64,000 nucleotides of DNA, from positions 264,349 through 328,348 of the forward strand of contig NZ_LMFZ01000023.1 in NCBI RefSeq assembly GCF_001427305.1. The letters run 5' to 3'. The stretch comes from Duganella sp. Root1480D1 (GTDB lineage Bacteria; Pseudomonadota; Gammaproteobacteria; Burkholderiales; Burkholderiaceae_D). The notes beneath the pieces were generated by a model, which was given only the letters and a program-made list of their open reading frames with translations, ran no database searches and had not been told where the DNA came from. A program made the position numbers and the translations under genes. This document shows, piece by piece, positions 27,247 to 36,400 of this stretch (positions are counted from its first letter, which is position 1; each line of letters opens with the position of its first letter).

Positions 27247-28112
27247 CATTTTGCTTGGCCGACGCCGGCAATAAAGGCGTCGCGGGCGGCGTGGTGGGGG
27301 ATGTCGCGGCGCCATATCATCATCGTCTCGACTTCTGCCACGTCGGGTGGCAGGGTATGGCATTGCACGGTGCGGCCCAGGCCGCGCTGGCGCAGGACTT
27401 CGCGCGGCATCATGGCGACGCCCATGCCGGCGGCAACACATCCGATGATGGCTTCGAAGGTGCCGAATTCGGCTACCCGCGCGTGGGGGATGCCGGCGTC
27501 GGCGAACCACCATTCCAGCCGGCGGCGGTAGGAACAGCCGCTGCGAAAGCCCAGCAGCGTGCGGCGCGCCACGTCGGCCGGACCGGTGACGGGGCCGTGC
27601 AACGCGTCCGTCAGCAGCACCAGTTCTTCGACAAAGACCGGCACTTGTTCGAGTTCCGGGCGTTCTATCGGTGCCGATACCAGGGCTACGTCGACCTTGT
27701 GGTTCAACACCTGCTGCACCAGGTAGTCGGTCGGTCCCGTATCCAGCAGCAGGTCGACTTGCGGGTATTTGCGGTGGAAGGCTCCCAACACGCGCGGCAG
27801 GCGTGCGGCGGCCGTGGTCTCCATGGAACCGATGCGCAACTGGCCGGCGGGCTCCTGCTCGCCGCGCACCGACATTTGCGCCTCATCGGCCAGCCGCAGC
27901 AGGCGGTCGGCGTATTCCAGCAGGCGCGTTCCCTCCGCCGTGATCAGCATGCGCCGCCCCGAGCGGTTGAACAGGGTGACGCCCAGCGATTCCTCGAGCT
28001 GGTTGAGGCGCGCCGATACGTTCGACTGCACCCGGTGCAACCGCGCTGCCGCCTGGGTCACGCTGCCTTCCTCGGCGACGGTCTTGAATATCCTCAGGGA
28101 GGAGAGTTCCAT
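27246..28112 (-). CDS. LysR-family transcriptional regulator
   Basis: 288 residues from ATG 28112 (GGAGAACGAA upstream). The N-terminal winged helix is LRIFKTVAEEGSVTQAAARL, and the rest is a LysR substrate-binding domain. Divergent from an MFS exporter plus tautomerase, with only 96 bp between. It probably controls that operon in response to a small aromatic or reactive compound, which is inferred only from the arrangement. Confidence 0.93.
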   Translation of the reverse strand: MELSSLRIFKTVAEEGSVTQAAARLHRVQSNVSARLNQLEESLGVTLFNRSGRRMLITAEGTRLLEYADRLLRLADEAQMSVRGEQEPAGQLRIGSMETTAAARLPRVLGAFHRKYPQVDLLLDTGPTDYLVQQVLNHKVDVALVSAPIERPELEQVPVFVEELVLLTDALHGPVTGPADVARRTLLGFRSGCSYRRRLEWWFADAGIPHARVAEFGTFEAIIGCVAAGMGVAMMPREVLRQRGLGRTVQCHTLPPDVAEVETMMIWRRDIPHHAARDAFIAGVGQAK

Positions 28113-28133
28113 TTCGTTCTCCGTTTGAGATGA

Positions 28134-28170
28134 CTTCAATCATTATTATTCATTTTTATTGATGCGTGAA
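28134..28170. promoter_or_regulatory. AT-rich divergent regulatory region with broken dyad
   Basis: Between the LysR and MFS genes, ttcaatca ... tgatgcgtgaa forms an imperfect dyad (TTCA/TGAA outside, ATCA/TGAT inside) around an AT-rich centre. That is the sort of site LysR regulators bind. It is not a strict palindrome, so confidence is low. Confidence 0.3.
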
Positions 28171-28208
28171 GCCATTTATAGTTCAAGCTAACAAATGGGA
28201 GCCGCGCC

Positions 28209-29573
28209 ATGAACAAGCCATCACCCGCCGTCCTGCTGGCCGCCAGCTTTGCCTTCATCATCGTCCAGCTTGATGTCACCATCGTCAACGTTGCCTTGCC
28301 GGAGATCGGGCACGAACTGGGCGCCAGCGTCAGCGCCTTGCAGTGGGTGGTCGACGCCTATACCCTCGGCTTTGCCGTCTTCCTGCTGTCGGCCGGCGTG
28401 CTGGGCGACCGCTTCGGCGCGCGCCGCGTGTTCCTGTCCGGCTTCGCGCTGTTCACGCTTGCCTCGCTGGCCTGCGCGATGGCGCCTGGTGCGCTGGCGC
28501 TGAACCTGGCGCGCGCCGTGCAGGGTGTCGGCGCCGCGCTGCTGATCCCAAGTTCGCTGGCAATACTGAATGCCGCTTACGCCCACGACCGCGCGCAACT
28601 GGCCAAGGCCATCGCCTGGTGGACGGCTGCCGGCGGGGTCTCGATCGCAGCCGGTCCCGTGCTGGGCGGCCTGCTCATGAGCCTTGCCGGCTGGCGCAGC
28701 ATCTTCTGGGTCAATGTCCCGATTTGCGTGCTGGGCTTCTGGCTCACGCTGCGCGTGGTCCCGGCACTGCGCGGCAAAGAGCCTGCGCGCGCTTTCGACA
28801 TCACCGGCCAGGTGCTCGCCATCATTGCGTTGACGGCCTTTATCGGTGCCGTGATCGAGTTCAATGCGCTGGGCGCTTCCAGCCACCTGGTACAGGGAGC
28901 GTTGCTGGTGGCCCTGGTATCGGCCGTGCTGTTCATCCGCAGCCAGCAGCGCAGCGCGGCGCCCATGCTGCCGCTTGGCCTGTTCCGGGATGTCGGTTTC
29001 TCAGGCGCGGTACTATTTGGCGTCATGGTCAACTTTGCCTATTACGGTGTGATCTTCGTTCTCAGCTTCTACCTGCAGAAGGTGCGCGGTTTCTCTGTCA
29101 TGCATGCAGGGCTGGTGTTCCTGCCGCTGACGGGCACTTTCATCATCTCGAATATTGCCAGCGGCCGTATGCAGGCCCGGCTCGGATCGCGCACGCCGAT
29201 GATTGTCGGCGGCCTGATTGGCGCTGCGGGCTATGCCCTGCTGGCGATCTTTGGCGTCTCGAACGATGCCACGTTCATGCAAATGCTGCCGGGCCTGGCG
29301 CTGATCCCGGGCGGGATGGGGCTGGCCGTGCCGGCCATGACCACGTCCATTCTTTCGTCGGTCGACCGCAGCCAAGCCGGTACCGCTTCGGCAGTGCTGA
29401 ACACGGCGCGCCAGGTTGGCGGCGCCATGGGGGTCGCCATCTTCGGCGCCATGCAGGACATCGAATTCGCGCTTTCCGTTTCAACCATCCTGTTGCTGCT
29501 GGGCGCCTTGCTGGCCTGGCACTGCATCAAACACCCACTTGCCACCAAAGGAGCTTCACTATGCCGTATGTAA
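28209..29573 (+). CDS. MFS drug/H+ antiporter, DHA2 family (EmrB/QacA type)
   Basis: 454 residues with 13-14 hydrophobic segments. Motifs of the 14-helix DHA2 group: LDVTIVNVALPEIG in helix 1, the loop GDRFGARRV between helices 2 and 3, and helix-5 motif C as GPVLGGLL. It is an inner-membrane efflux pump driven by protons. Substrate unknown. Its end overlaps the tautomerase start by 13 bp. Confidence 0.93.
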   Translation: MNKPSPAVLLAASFAFIIVQLDVTIVNVALPEIGHELGASVSALQWVVDAYTLGFAVFLLSAGVLGDRFGARRVFLSGFALFTLASLACAMAPGALALNLARAVQGVGAALLIPSSLAILNAAYAHDRAQLAKAIAWWTAAGGVSIAAGPVLGGLLMSLAGWRSIFWVNVPICVLGFWLTLRVVPALRGKEPARAFDITGQVLAIIALTAFIGAVIEFNALGASSHLVQGALLVALVSAVLFIRSQQRSAAPMLPLGLFRDVGFSGAVLFGVMVNFAYYGVIFVLSFYLQKVRGFSVMHAGLVFLPLTGTFIISNIASGRMQARLGSRTPMIVGGLIGAAGYALLAIFGVSNDATFMQMLPGLALIPGGMGLAVPAMTTSILSSVDRSQAGTASAVLNTARQVGGAMGVAIFGAMQDIEFALSVSTILLLLGALLAWHCIKHPLATKGASLCRM

Positions 29574-29785
29574 ATTTCCGCATCACCAAAGAAGGCGCAA
29601 CCGCTGAGCAGAAACTGGAACTGATCAAGGGCGCAACCGAGTTGCTGCAGCGCGTGCTGAACAAAAACCCGGCCACCACTTTCGTCATCATCGATGAAGT
29701 GGAAACCGATAACTGGGGCATCGGCTACGATAACGTCACGACACTGCGCGCCAAGGCTGCGGCAGCCAAGGCGCAGGAGGGCTGA
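29561..29785 (+). CDS. 4-oxalocrotonate tautomerase family enzyme
   Basis: 74 residues. After Met removal the chain begins with the catalytic Pro1 (MPYVNFRITKEGATAEQK). The rest follows the beta-alpha-beta 4-OT fold, with TTFVIIDEVETDNWGIG. These hexameric enzymes tautomerise 2-hydroxymuconate-like compounds or promiscuous enols. It is translationally coupled to the exporter, suggesting shared handling of a toxic or aromatic compound. The stop TGA directly abuts the stop of the convergent ThuA gene. Confidence 0.92.
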   Translation: MPYVNFRITKEGATAEQKLELIKGATELLQRVLNKNPATTFVIIDEVETDNWGIGYDNVTTLRAKAAAAKAQEG

Positions 29786-30520
29786 TTACTGCGGGGTCAC
29801 GCCATTGCCCGTGGCGGCCCAGTAAATTCCGCCATACAGGTGGTGGCGGAATAGCGGGTCGCCATAGGTCGCCGGCAGGTGGCCCAGCGCTGTGTAAAAT
29901 GCGCGGCCGCCATCGTAATGCTGGTACCAGCTCACCGGGTGGAAGGCCCCCATCCCTTTCGGTCCGGCCTGGTAGCTCGACTCATCGACCGAGAGCAGGT
30001 AACTGACTTTGCTGGTGGCGGGCTTGAACGCATACCATTCTTCCGTCACCAGGTTGCGTGCGGCATAACGCTCCATCCCGGGGAAATTGCGATTTTCCAC
30101 TTTCAGGACTGCGCTCTGGATTGCGGGATGGTGGTCGAACATATGCCCCACCAGCCTGGTGTACCACGGCCAGCCATATTCGGTGTCCGACGCACTGTGC
30201 ACGCCAACATAGCCCCCGCCGGAACGGATATAGCGCTCGAACGCTTCCTTGTGTTTGGCGTCCAGTATGTCGCCCGTCGTCTGCAGGAAGATCACGGCCT
30301 GGTACTTGGCCAGTTCCCGCTCGCTGAAGACGCGATCTGCATCTTCGGTCCAGGACACATTGAAATCATGCAGCCGGCCCAGTTCCTCGATTGCCGCAAC
30401 CCCGGCCGGGATCGAGTCATGATGCCAGCCGGCCGTTTTGGAAAACACCAGTACGTTGAATTGCGCGGCTTGCGCGCAGCAGCAGGATAAGGCAAGAAGA
30501 GCAGCGATCAGTTGTTTCAT
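29786..30520 (-). CDS. ThuA-domain secreted protein
   Basis: 244 residues. Signal peptide 1-18 (cleaved after C-A-Q-A-A or nearby). ThuA domain with FNVLVFSKTAGWHHDSIPAG, a glutamine amidotransferase-like core (YIRSGGGYVGVHSASDTE) and a His-rich end (MGAFHPVSWYQHYDGGRAFY). The family is linked to carbohydrate (trehalose-type) utilisation, and the activity of secreted single-domain forms is not established. Single gene. Confidence 0.88.
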   Translation of the reverse strand: MKQLIAALLALSCCCAQAAQFNVLVFSKTAGWHHDSIPAGVAAIEELGRLHDFNVSWTEDADRVFSERELAKYQAVIFLQTTGDILDAKHKEAFERYIRSGGGYVGVHSASDTEYGWPWYTRLVGHMFDHHPAIQSAVLKVENRNFPGMERYAARNLVTEEWYAFKPATSKVSYLLSVDESSYQAGPKGMGAFHPVSWYQHYDGGRAFYTALGHLPATYGDPLFRHHLYGGIYWAATGNGVTPQ

Positions 30521-30544
30521 GTCTGCCCCTGCCCGCTAGGCGCC

Positions 30545-31063
30545 TCAGTTACAGCCGCAGAAGCGCTTCGGCTTGCTGGCATCGCAGACGGTGCCATCCA
30601 GCTGCTTCCAGAAGAAGACCGTGTCGACGCCGTAGGGGGAGCGGACATTGCCGGCGCGGAGGTAGCCCTGGCGGGCAAAGAACTCCTCGCCGGTGGCGGT
30701 GCTGTGCAGCTGCAGGGCCTTGACGCCCCAACTGCAGGCTTGCTGTTCGACGCAGGCCAGCAGCGCCTTGCCTGCGCCGCGCAGGCGCACTTCGGGCAAC
30801 AGGTAGCACAGGGCCAGCTTGCCGGCAGCCGTCAACAAGGCGACGCCGACGACAACGCCCTCATCGACTGCCACCAGCGAAAAGTTGGTGGGCGAGGCGA
30901 ACCAGGACGCTACCGTCTCGGGCGTCTTGTTGCCTAGCCAGGCGCCAAGAATGGCGGGATCATTTTTATGGTCAAGCACACAACATTCGGCGATTGAGCG
31001 TCGCAGCACCTCACAGGCAGCCGTGGCGTCTTTCGCTTCCGCGCGGCGAATTTCAAAACTCAT
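30545..31063 (-). CDS. GNAT-family N-acetyltransferase
   Basis: 172 residues, soluble. GNAT fold: EIRRAEAKDATAACEVLRRS at the start, a central strand VDEGVVVGVALL, and the acetyl-CoA loop LRGAGKALLACVEQQA (R-x-x-G-x-G/A). Substrate unknown. It ends 24 bp upstream of the ThuA gene on the same strand. Confidence 0.88.
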   Translation of the reverse strand: MSFEIRRAEAKDATAACEVLRRSIAECCVLDHKNDPAILGAWLGNKTPETVASWFASPTNFSLVAVDEGVVVGVALLTAAGKLALCYLLPEVRLRGAGKALLACVEQQACSWGVKALQLHSTATGEEFFARQGYLRAGNVRSPYGVDTVFFWKQLDGTVCDASKPKRFCGCN

Positions 31064-31236
31064 GCGTGCTCACAGGTATTCAATAACCGGAATATACACC
31101 AGCGGCAAAATCCCCGTATGAGGCCGCGTGCGCCCTGCCTTATCCGGGGCCGATACTAAGCTTATAACGAATAAGTAGTTTCCTTTCGGCGCGAGATTCT
31201 AGACCATGCTTATCTGTTTTCACAATAGAGAATGCC

Positions 31237-32247
31237 ATGACTTATAACAAATTCGCATTTGCACTCAGTGCCACCCTGGCGGCTGCCACTATCGGTTTTG
31301 CCCCGGCTGCCTCGGCCAATGAAGTGACCTTGCTGAACGTGTCCTATGACGTGGCGCGTGAGCTGTACAAAGATATCAACCCGGCCTTCGCTGCGGCTTA
31401 CAAGAAGAGCAGCGGCGTGGACGTCACCGTCAAGCAGTCGCATGGCGGCTCGTCGAAGCAGGCGCGTGCCGTGGCCGATGGCCTGGAGGCGTCGGTGGTC
31501 ACCATGAACCAGGCCAACGACATCGATATGCTGGCCGACCGCGGCCTGGTGGTACAGGACTGGGCCAAGAAGTTCCCGAATAATGCTGCGCCGGCCTACT
31601 CCACCATGGTCTACCTGGTGCGCAAGGGTAATCCGAAAGCGATCAAGGACTGGAGCGACCTGGCCAAGCCGGGCGTGGCTGTCGTGATCCCGAATCCCAA
31701 AACGGCCGGCAATGGCCGCTACACCTACCTCGCTGCCTGGGGCTCGGTGCTGAAAAAAGGCGGCAACGAGGCGCAAGCGCGCGAGCTGGTAGGCAAGATC
31801 TTCAAGAACGTGCCGGTGCTGGACGCAGGCGGCCGCGCCGCCACGACGACCTTCACCCAGCGCCAGATCGGCGACGTGCTGGTGACCTTCGAGAACGAAG
31901 TGAACCTGGTGCGCGCTGAATTCGGCGACAACTTCGAGGTGGTGTATCCATCGTCGTCGATCCTGGCGGAGTCGCCGGTTGCCGTGGTCGACAAGGTGGT
32001 GGACAAGAAGGGCATCCGCAAGGAAGCCACCGCTTACCTGAATTTCCTGTACTCCGATGCGGGCCAGGAAATCATCGCCAAGCACTACCTGCGCCCGCGC
32101 TCGGATGCAGTGTTCAAGAAATACGCGGCCAGCTTCAAGCCGATCTCGCTGTTCACCGTGGATGAAGTGTTCGGCGGCTGGCGCGCGGCCCAGAAGAAGC
32201 ACTTCGACGACGGCGGCGAGTTCGACAAGATCTACAGCTCGAAGTAA
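31237..32247 (+). CDS. sbp: sulfate/thiosulfate-binding periplasmic protein
   Basis: 336 residues. Signal peptide of about 27 residues (cleaved after A-S-A). Sbp/CysP signatures: TLLNVSYDVARELYKDINPA, SHGGSSKQARAVADGLEA, and GRYTYLAAWG. It binds sulfate in the periplasm for the CysTWA importer, which is not encoded nearby. The 173-bp upstream region is non-coding and AT-richer, but I could not define a CysB site. Confidence 0.95.
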   Translation: MTYNKFAFALSATLAAATIGFAPAASANEVTLLNVSYDVARELYKDINPAFAAAYKKSSGVDVTVKQSHGGSSKQARAVADGLEASVVTMNQANDIDMLADRGLVVQDWAKKFPNNAAPAYSTMVYLVRKGNPKAIKDWSDLAKPGVAVVIPNPKTAGNGRYTYLAAWGSVLKKGGNEAQARELVGKIFKNVPVLDAGGRAATTTFTQRQIGDVLVTFENEVNLVRAEFGDNFEVVYPSSSILAESPVAVVDKVVDKKGIRKEATAYLNFLYSDAGQEIIAKHYLRPRSDAVFKKYAASFKPISLFTVDEVFGGWRAAQKKHFDDGGEFDKIYSSK

Positions 32248-32250
32248 GCC

Positions 32251-33399
32251 TTACGCTTTCGTCAGGCGCTCGATCTGCGCCTTCTTCTCGGCCATGTCAT
32301 GGTCGCTATCATGGAACCGCGCCGCAATGGCGCGGAACTCCTCCTGCAAGCCGATGAACGCATCGATCATGTCGGGGTCGAAGTGCTTTCCCCTGCCCTC
32401 GATGATGATCTGCACTGCCTGCTCGTGCGGCATGCCGTCCTTGTAGACGCGGCGGCTGATCAGGGCGTCGTACACATCCGCCACTGCCATCAGGCGAGCC
32501 GAAACGGGGATTGCTTCGCCGGCCAGCCCCTCGGGATAGCCTGAACCGTCCCATTTCTCCTGGTGCGAATGCGCGATCTCCTTGGCGATCGACAGGAATG
32601 CCATCGGCGTGCCCAGCGACCGCTCCGCATGCTCGATGGCGGCGCGGCCGAGGGTGGTGTGGGTCTTCATGATCTCGAATTCATGCGGTTCGAACCTGCC
32701 AGGCTTGAGCAGGATGCGGTCGGGGATGCCGACCTTGCCGATATCGTGCAGCGGCGCTGATTTGAACAGCAGGTTGATGTAGCTGTCGGTCAGCACGGCG
32801 CTGAAGCGCGGATGCTGTTTCAGCCGTTCCGCCAGCGCCTTCACGTAAAATTGGGTACGGCGGATATGGTTGCCGGTTTCTGAATCGCGGGTCTCTGCCA
32901 TCGATGCCATGGCCAGGATGGTGACGTCCTGGATCGCCACCACTTCGCGCGTGCGCTCCCGCACTTCCTGTTCCAGGAATTCGTTCTGGTCGCGCAGGAA
33001 GTCGGCATGCTCCTTCAGCATCAGGTGGTTGCGCACGCGGGCCAGCGTGATCGGCGGGCTGATTGGCTTGGTAATGTAGTCGACGGCGCCCAGGTCGAGG
33101 CCGAGCCTTTCATCTTCCACTTCCGATTTGGCAGTCAGGAAGATGATGGGGACGTTGCGCGTGGCCGGATCGGCCTTCAGCCGCCGGCATACTTCATAGC
33201 CGTCCATTTCAGGCATCATCACGTCCAGCAGCACCACGTCAGGCGGCTGGCCGGTGGTGGCGATGCGCAGGGCCTTTTCGCCGCTGTTGGCAACCTTTAC
33301 CTTGTACAGGTCTTTCAGCAGGTCGTTCATCAGCACCAGGTTGTCGGGCGAATCGTCGACCAGCAGCACGGTTTTCCTTGCGATCAGTTCCAGTTCCAT
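32251..33399 (-). CDS. response regulator with HD-GYP phosphodiesterase domain
   Basis: 382 residues from ATG 33399, one base after the stop of the hybrid kinase. Receiver domain at about 9-125 (phospho-acceptor Asp in VVLLDVMMPEMDGYEV), a coiled linker, then HD-GYP (about 150-340) with HDIGKVGIPD and DGSGYPEGL intact. It should hydrolyse cyclic-di-GMP when phosphorylated by the adjacent kinase, lowering c-di-GMP. Convergent with sbp at a 3-bp gap. Confidence 0.95.
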   Translation of the reverse strand: MELELIARKTVLLVDDSPDNLVLMNDLLKDLYKVKVANSGEKALRIATTGQPPDVVLLDVMMPEMDGYEVCRRLKADPATRNVPIIFLTAKSEVEDERLGLDLGAVDYITKPISPPITLARVRNHLMLKEHADFLRDQNEFLEQEVRERTREVVAIQDVTILAMASMAETRDSETGNHIRRTQFYVKALAERLKQHPRFSAVLTDSYINLLFKSAPLHDIGKVGIPDRILLKPGRFEPHEFEIMKTHTTLGRAAIEHAERSLGTPMAFLSIAKEIAHSHQEKWDGSGYPEGLAGEAIPVSARLMAVADVYDALISRRVYKDGMPHEQAVQIIIEGRGKHFDPDMIDAFIGLQEEFRAIAARFHDSDHDMAEKKAQIERLTKA

Positions 33400-33400
33400 C

Positions 33401-36400
33401 TCACTTTCCCTCCAGGCTTGCCATTGCTTCGTCCAGCGCCGCCAGCGCGGCTTCAAGGTCCAGGTTACCAATTCCGCTCGCTATACGTCGCCAGTGATCG
33501 GGCAAGGCGGCTTTGAACTGCGACAGTTCGGCCTCCCACAGGTCGGCAGCCTGCGAATCGCTGTCGGCCAGCAGGTGGCGCAGGCGTTCGAGCGGTGGCG
33601 CCGCGGCCATTGCCGCCGCCGGTGCGGCCACGACAGGCACCAGCGCCGGGTGCAAGGCCGCGCCGCGCGTCTCCGCGTCGACTGCGCGCAAGGCTGCCAG
33701 CAGCGGGTCCAGCTCCACCAGCACCATCGCCAGCAGGCGTTCCAGTTCTTCGCGTGCCGCGCTTTGCTGGCAAGCCTGTTCCAGGGCCTGCGCGGCCTCC
33801 TGCACGCTGCGCGCACCGATATTGCCGGCCACGCCCTTCAAGGTATGCGCCAGGCGCTCGGGAGCCGTGGCATCGCCGCCCATCAGGGCTTGCACGAACA
33901 TGGCGGCAAAATCCTGCTGGCCGTCGCGGAACTTGACCAGCAGGCGGCGGTACAGCTTTTCGTCGCCCATGGAAGTTGCGAGCCCTGCCCGCACGTCGAC
34001 CATCGGCAGCGCCGGAAGCGGCGCAGTCTTGCCCGCAGCGGCGCCGCTGGAAAGCGCGCGTGGGCCGGGTGCGGCTTGCGTGCCGGCCTGGCCCTCGCCC
34101 GGCGCCGGCCGCAGCCAGCGTGCCAGCGTGGCATACATTTCAGCCACGTTGACCGGCTTGGCGATATGGTCCTGCATGCCGCAGGCCAGCACCTTTTCGC
34201 GGTCACCGGCCATGGCGTTGGCTGTCATCGCGATGATCGGCAACCTGTCGAAAGCTGGATTGGCGCGAATCGCGCGCGAAGCCTGGAAGCCATCCATCAC
34301 CGGCATCTGGCAGTCCATCAGGATGCCGTCGAAACGGGTGTCTTGCGCCAGGATGTCCAGCGCCTCCTGCCCGTGGCCTGCCAGCACGGCTTCGATGCCT
34401 GCCTTGCCCAGCAGGTCGATCGCCAGTTCCTGGTTCATCTCATTGTCTTCCACCAGCAGCACGCGCGTACCCGACAGCCGCGCCATGATTTCGCCATGAT
34501 GCATGTCGCGCTCCGCCGCGCGGCGGCCTTCGGCCAGCACGCCCTTGCCGAGCGCCTCGCCGACCGCTTCCAGCAAGGCCGACGGCGTCACCGGCTTGGT
34601 CAGCACGGACTTGAGCTGGACCCGCCGTTCCTCGGCGCTGGTCAGGGCTTCTTCGCGGCCATAGGCGGTCACCATGATGACGGCCGGCAGCCTGCCGGCC
34701 TGTCCCGATTGCAGGCGACGCACCGTTTCAACCCCGTCCATCGAAGGCATTTTCCAATCCATCAGGATCAGGTCATATGGCATGGCCTGCTGCTCCGAGC
34801 GTGCCGCCATGTCCAGGGCCTGGGCGCCGCTCAGCGCCACGTCGACTTCCAGCCCGAAGGAGCGCGCGACGGTGGACAGGATCTCGCGCGCCGAGGCATT
34901 GTCGTCCACCACCAGCACGCGCACGCCAAGCAGCTCGTCGGCGCGGAACATGCGGCGCGGTTTCGGATTGGCCTGCAGCCCGAAACGCGCCGTGAAGTGG
35001 AAGGTGGAACCCTGGCCTTCCGCGCTCTCGACCCAGATGCGCCCGCCCATCAGCTCCAGCAGGTTCTTGCAGATCACCAGGCCCAAGCCGGTGCCGCCGT
35101 ACTTGCGGGTGGTGGAGGCATCGGCCTGGCTGAAGGACTGGAACAGTTTGGCGCTTTGCGCTGCGCTCATGCCGATGCCGGAATCGCGCACCCAGAAGTG
35201 CAGCTCGATGCCTTGCTCGTCCCGGGTCGCTTGCTCGATGCCGACCACCACTTCGCCGCTGTCGGTGAACTTGACCGCGTTATTGGCAAGGTTGACCAGT
35301 ACCTGGCCAATGCGCAGCGGATCGCCAACCAGCCCGCTCGGCAGTTCCGGCGCCACCTGGAACAGCAATTCAAGGCCCTTGTCCTCGGCCTTGAAGCCGA
35401 TCAGGTTGGCCAGGTTATCGAGCACGTCGTCGAGGTCGAATTCGACCTGTTCCACCGTCATCTTGCCGGCCTCGATCTTCGAGAAGTCGAGGATGTCGTT
35501 AATGATGCCAAGCAGGTTCTCGCCGGCGCGCTGCACCTTCTCGACATAGTTGCGCTGACGTTTATCGAGGTTGGTCTGCAAGGCCAGGTGCGACATGCCG
35601 ATGATGGCGTTCATCGGCGTGCGGATTTCATGGCTCATATTGGCCAGGAAGTCGCTCTTGGCGCGCGTTGCAGCCTGCGCCTGCTCCTTGGCGATGCGCA
35701 GCTCGTCCTCGGCGGCCTTTTGGGCGGTGATGTCCTGGTACACGCCATACATGAAACGCGCCCTGCCGTCTTCCTCGTCGCGCACCACGGTACCGACCGC
35801 GTGCAGCCAGATGACGCGGCCGTCCAATGGGCGCTTGTAGGCATATACCGCGTCGAACTTGTCGTAGCTGCCATCGAGCGCGCCCTGCACCCGGGCCGCC
35901 ACGCGCAAAGCACCTTCGGGATCGGCTTCCACAACGCGCGCAAACCATTCGTCCTGCAGGTGGTAGCGGCCATCGGGCCGTGGCGGCTCGCCCAGCAGGC
36001 GCGCCGCGCGCTCGGACTGCGTGTAGTAATCGGGATCGCTGTAGTCCACCACCCAGTATCCGCAATCGGTCATCTCCAGCGCGATATCGCCCAGGAAATT
36101 GCTGCGCTTGATTTGTTCTTCCAGCACCTTGCGCTCCGTAATGTCGCGGAACACCACCACCGAACCGACCTGGGCGCCATCCTTGTACATTGGCCGGTCC
36201 GCATAGTCGACCGGGAAGGTGCTGCCGTCCTTGCGCTTCAATTGCTCGCCATCCTGCTGCCATTCGGCGCCAACCAGCTCCCCTTCGCCGTAACCCAGCA
36301 AGGCCGGTGCGGCAGGGTTGACGAAGGTGATCCTGCCGCCCAGGTCCAGGCCGACAATGCCGTCGCTGACGGCGCCCAGCACCAGGCGGCTGCGCTCTTC

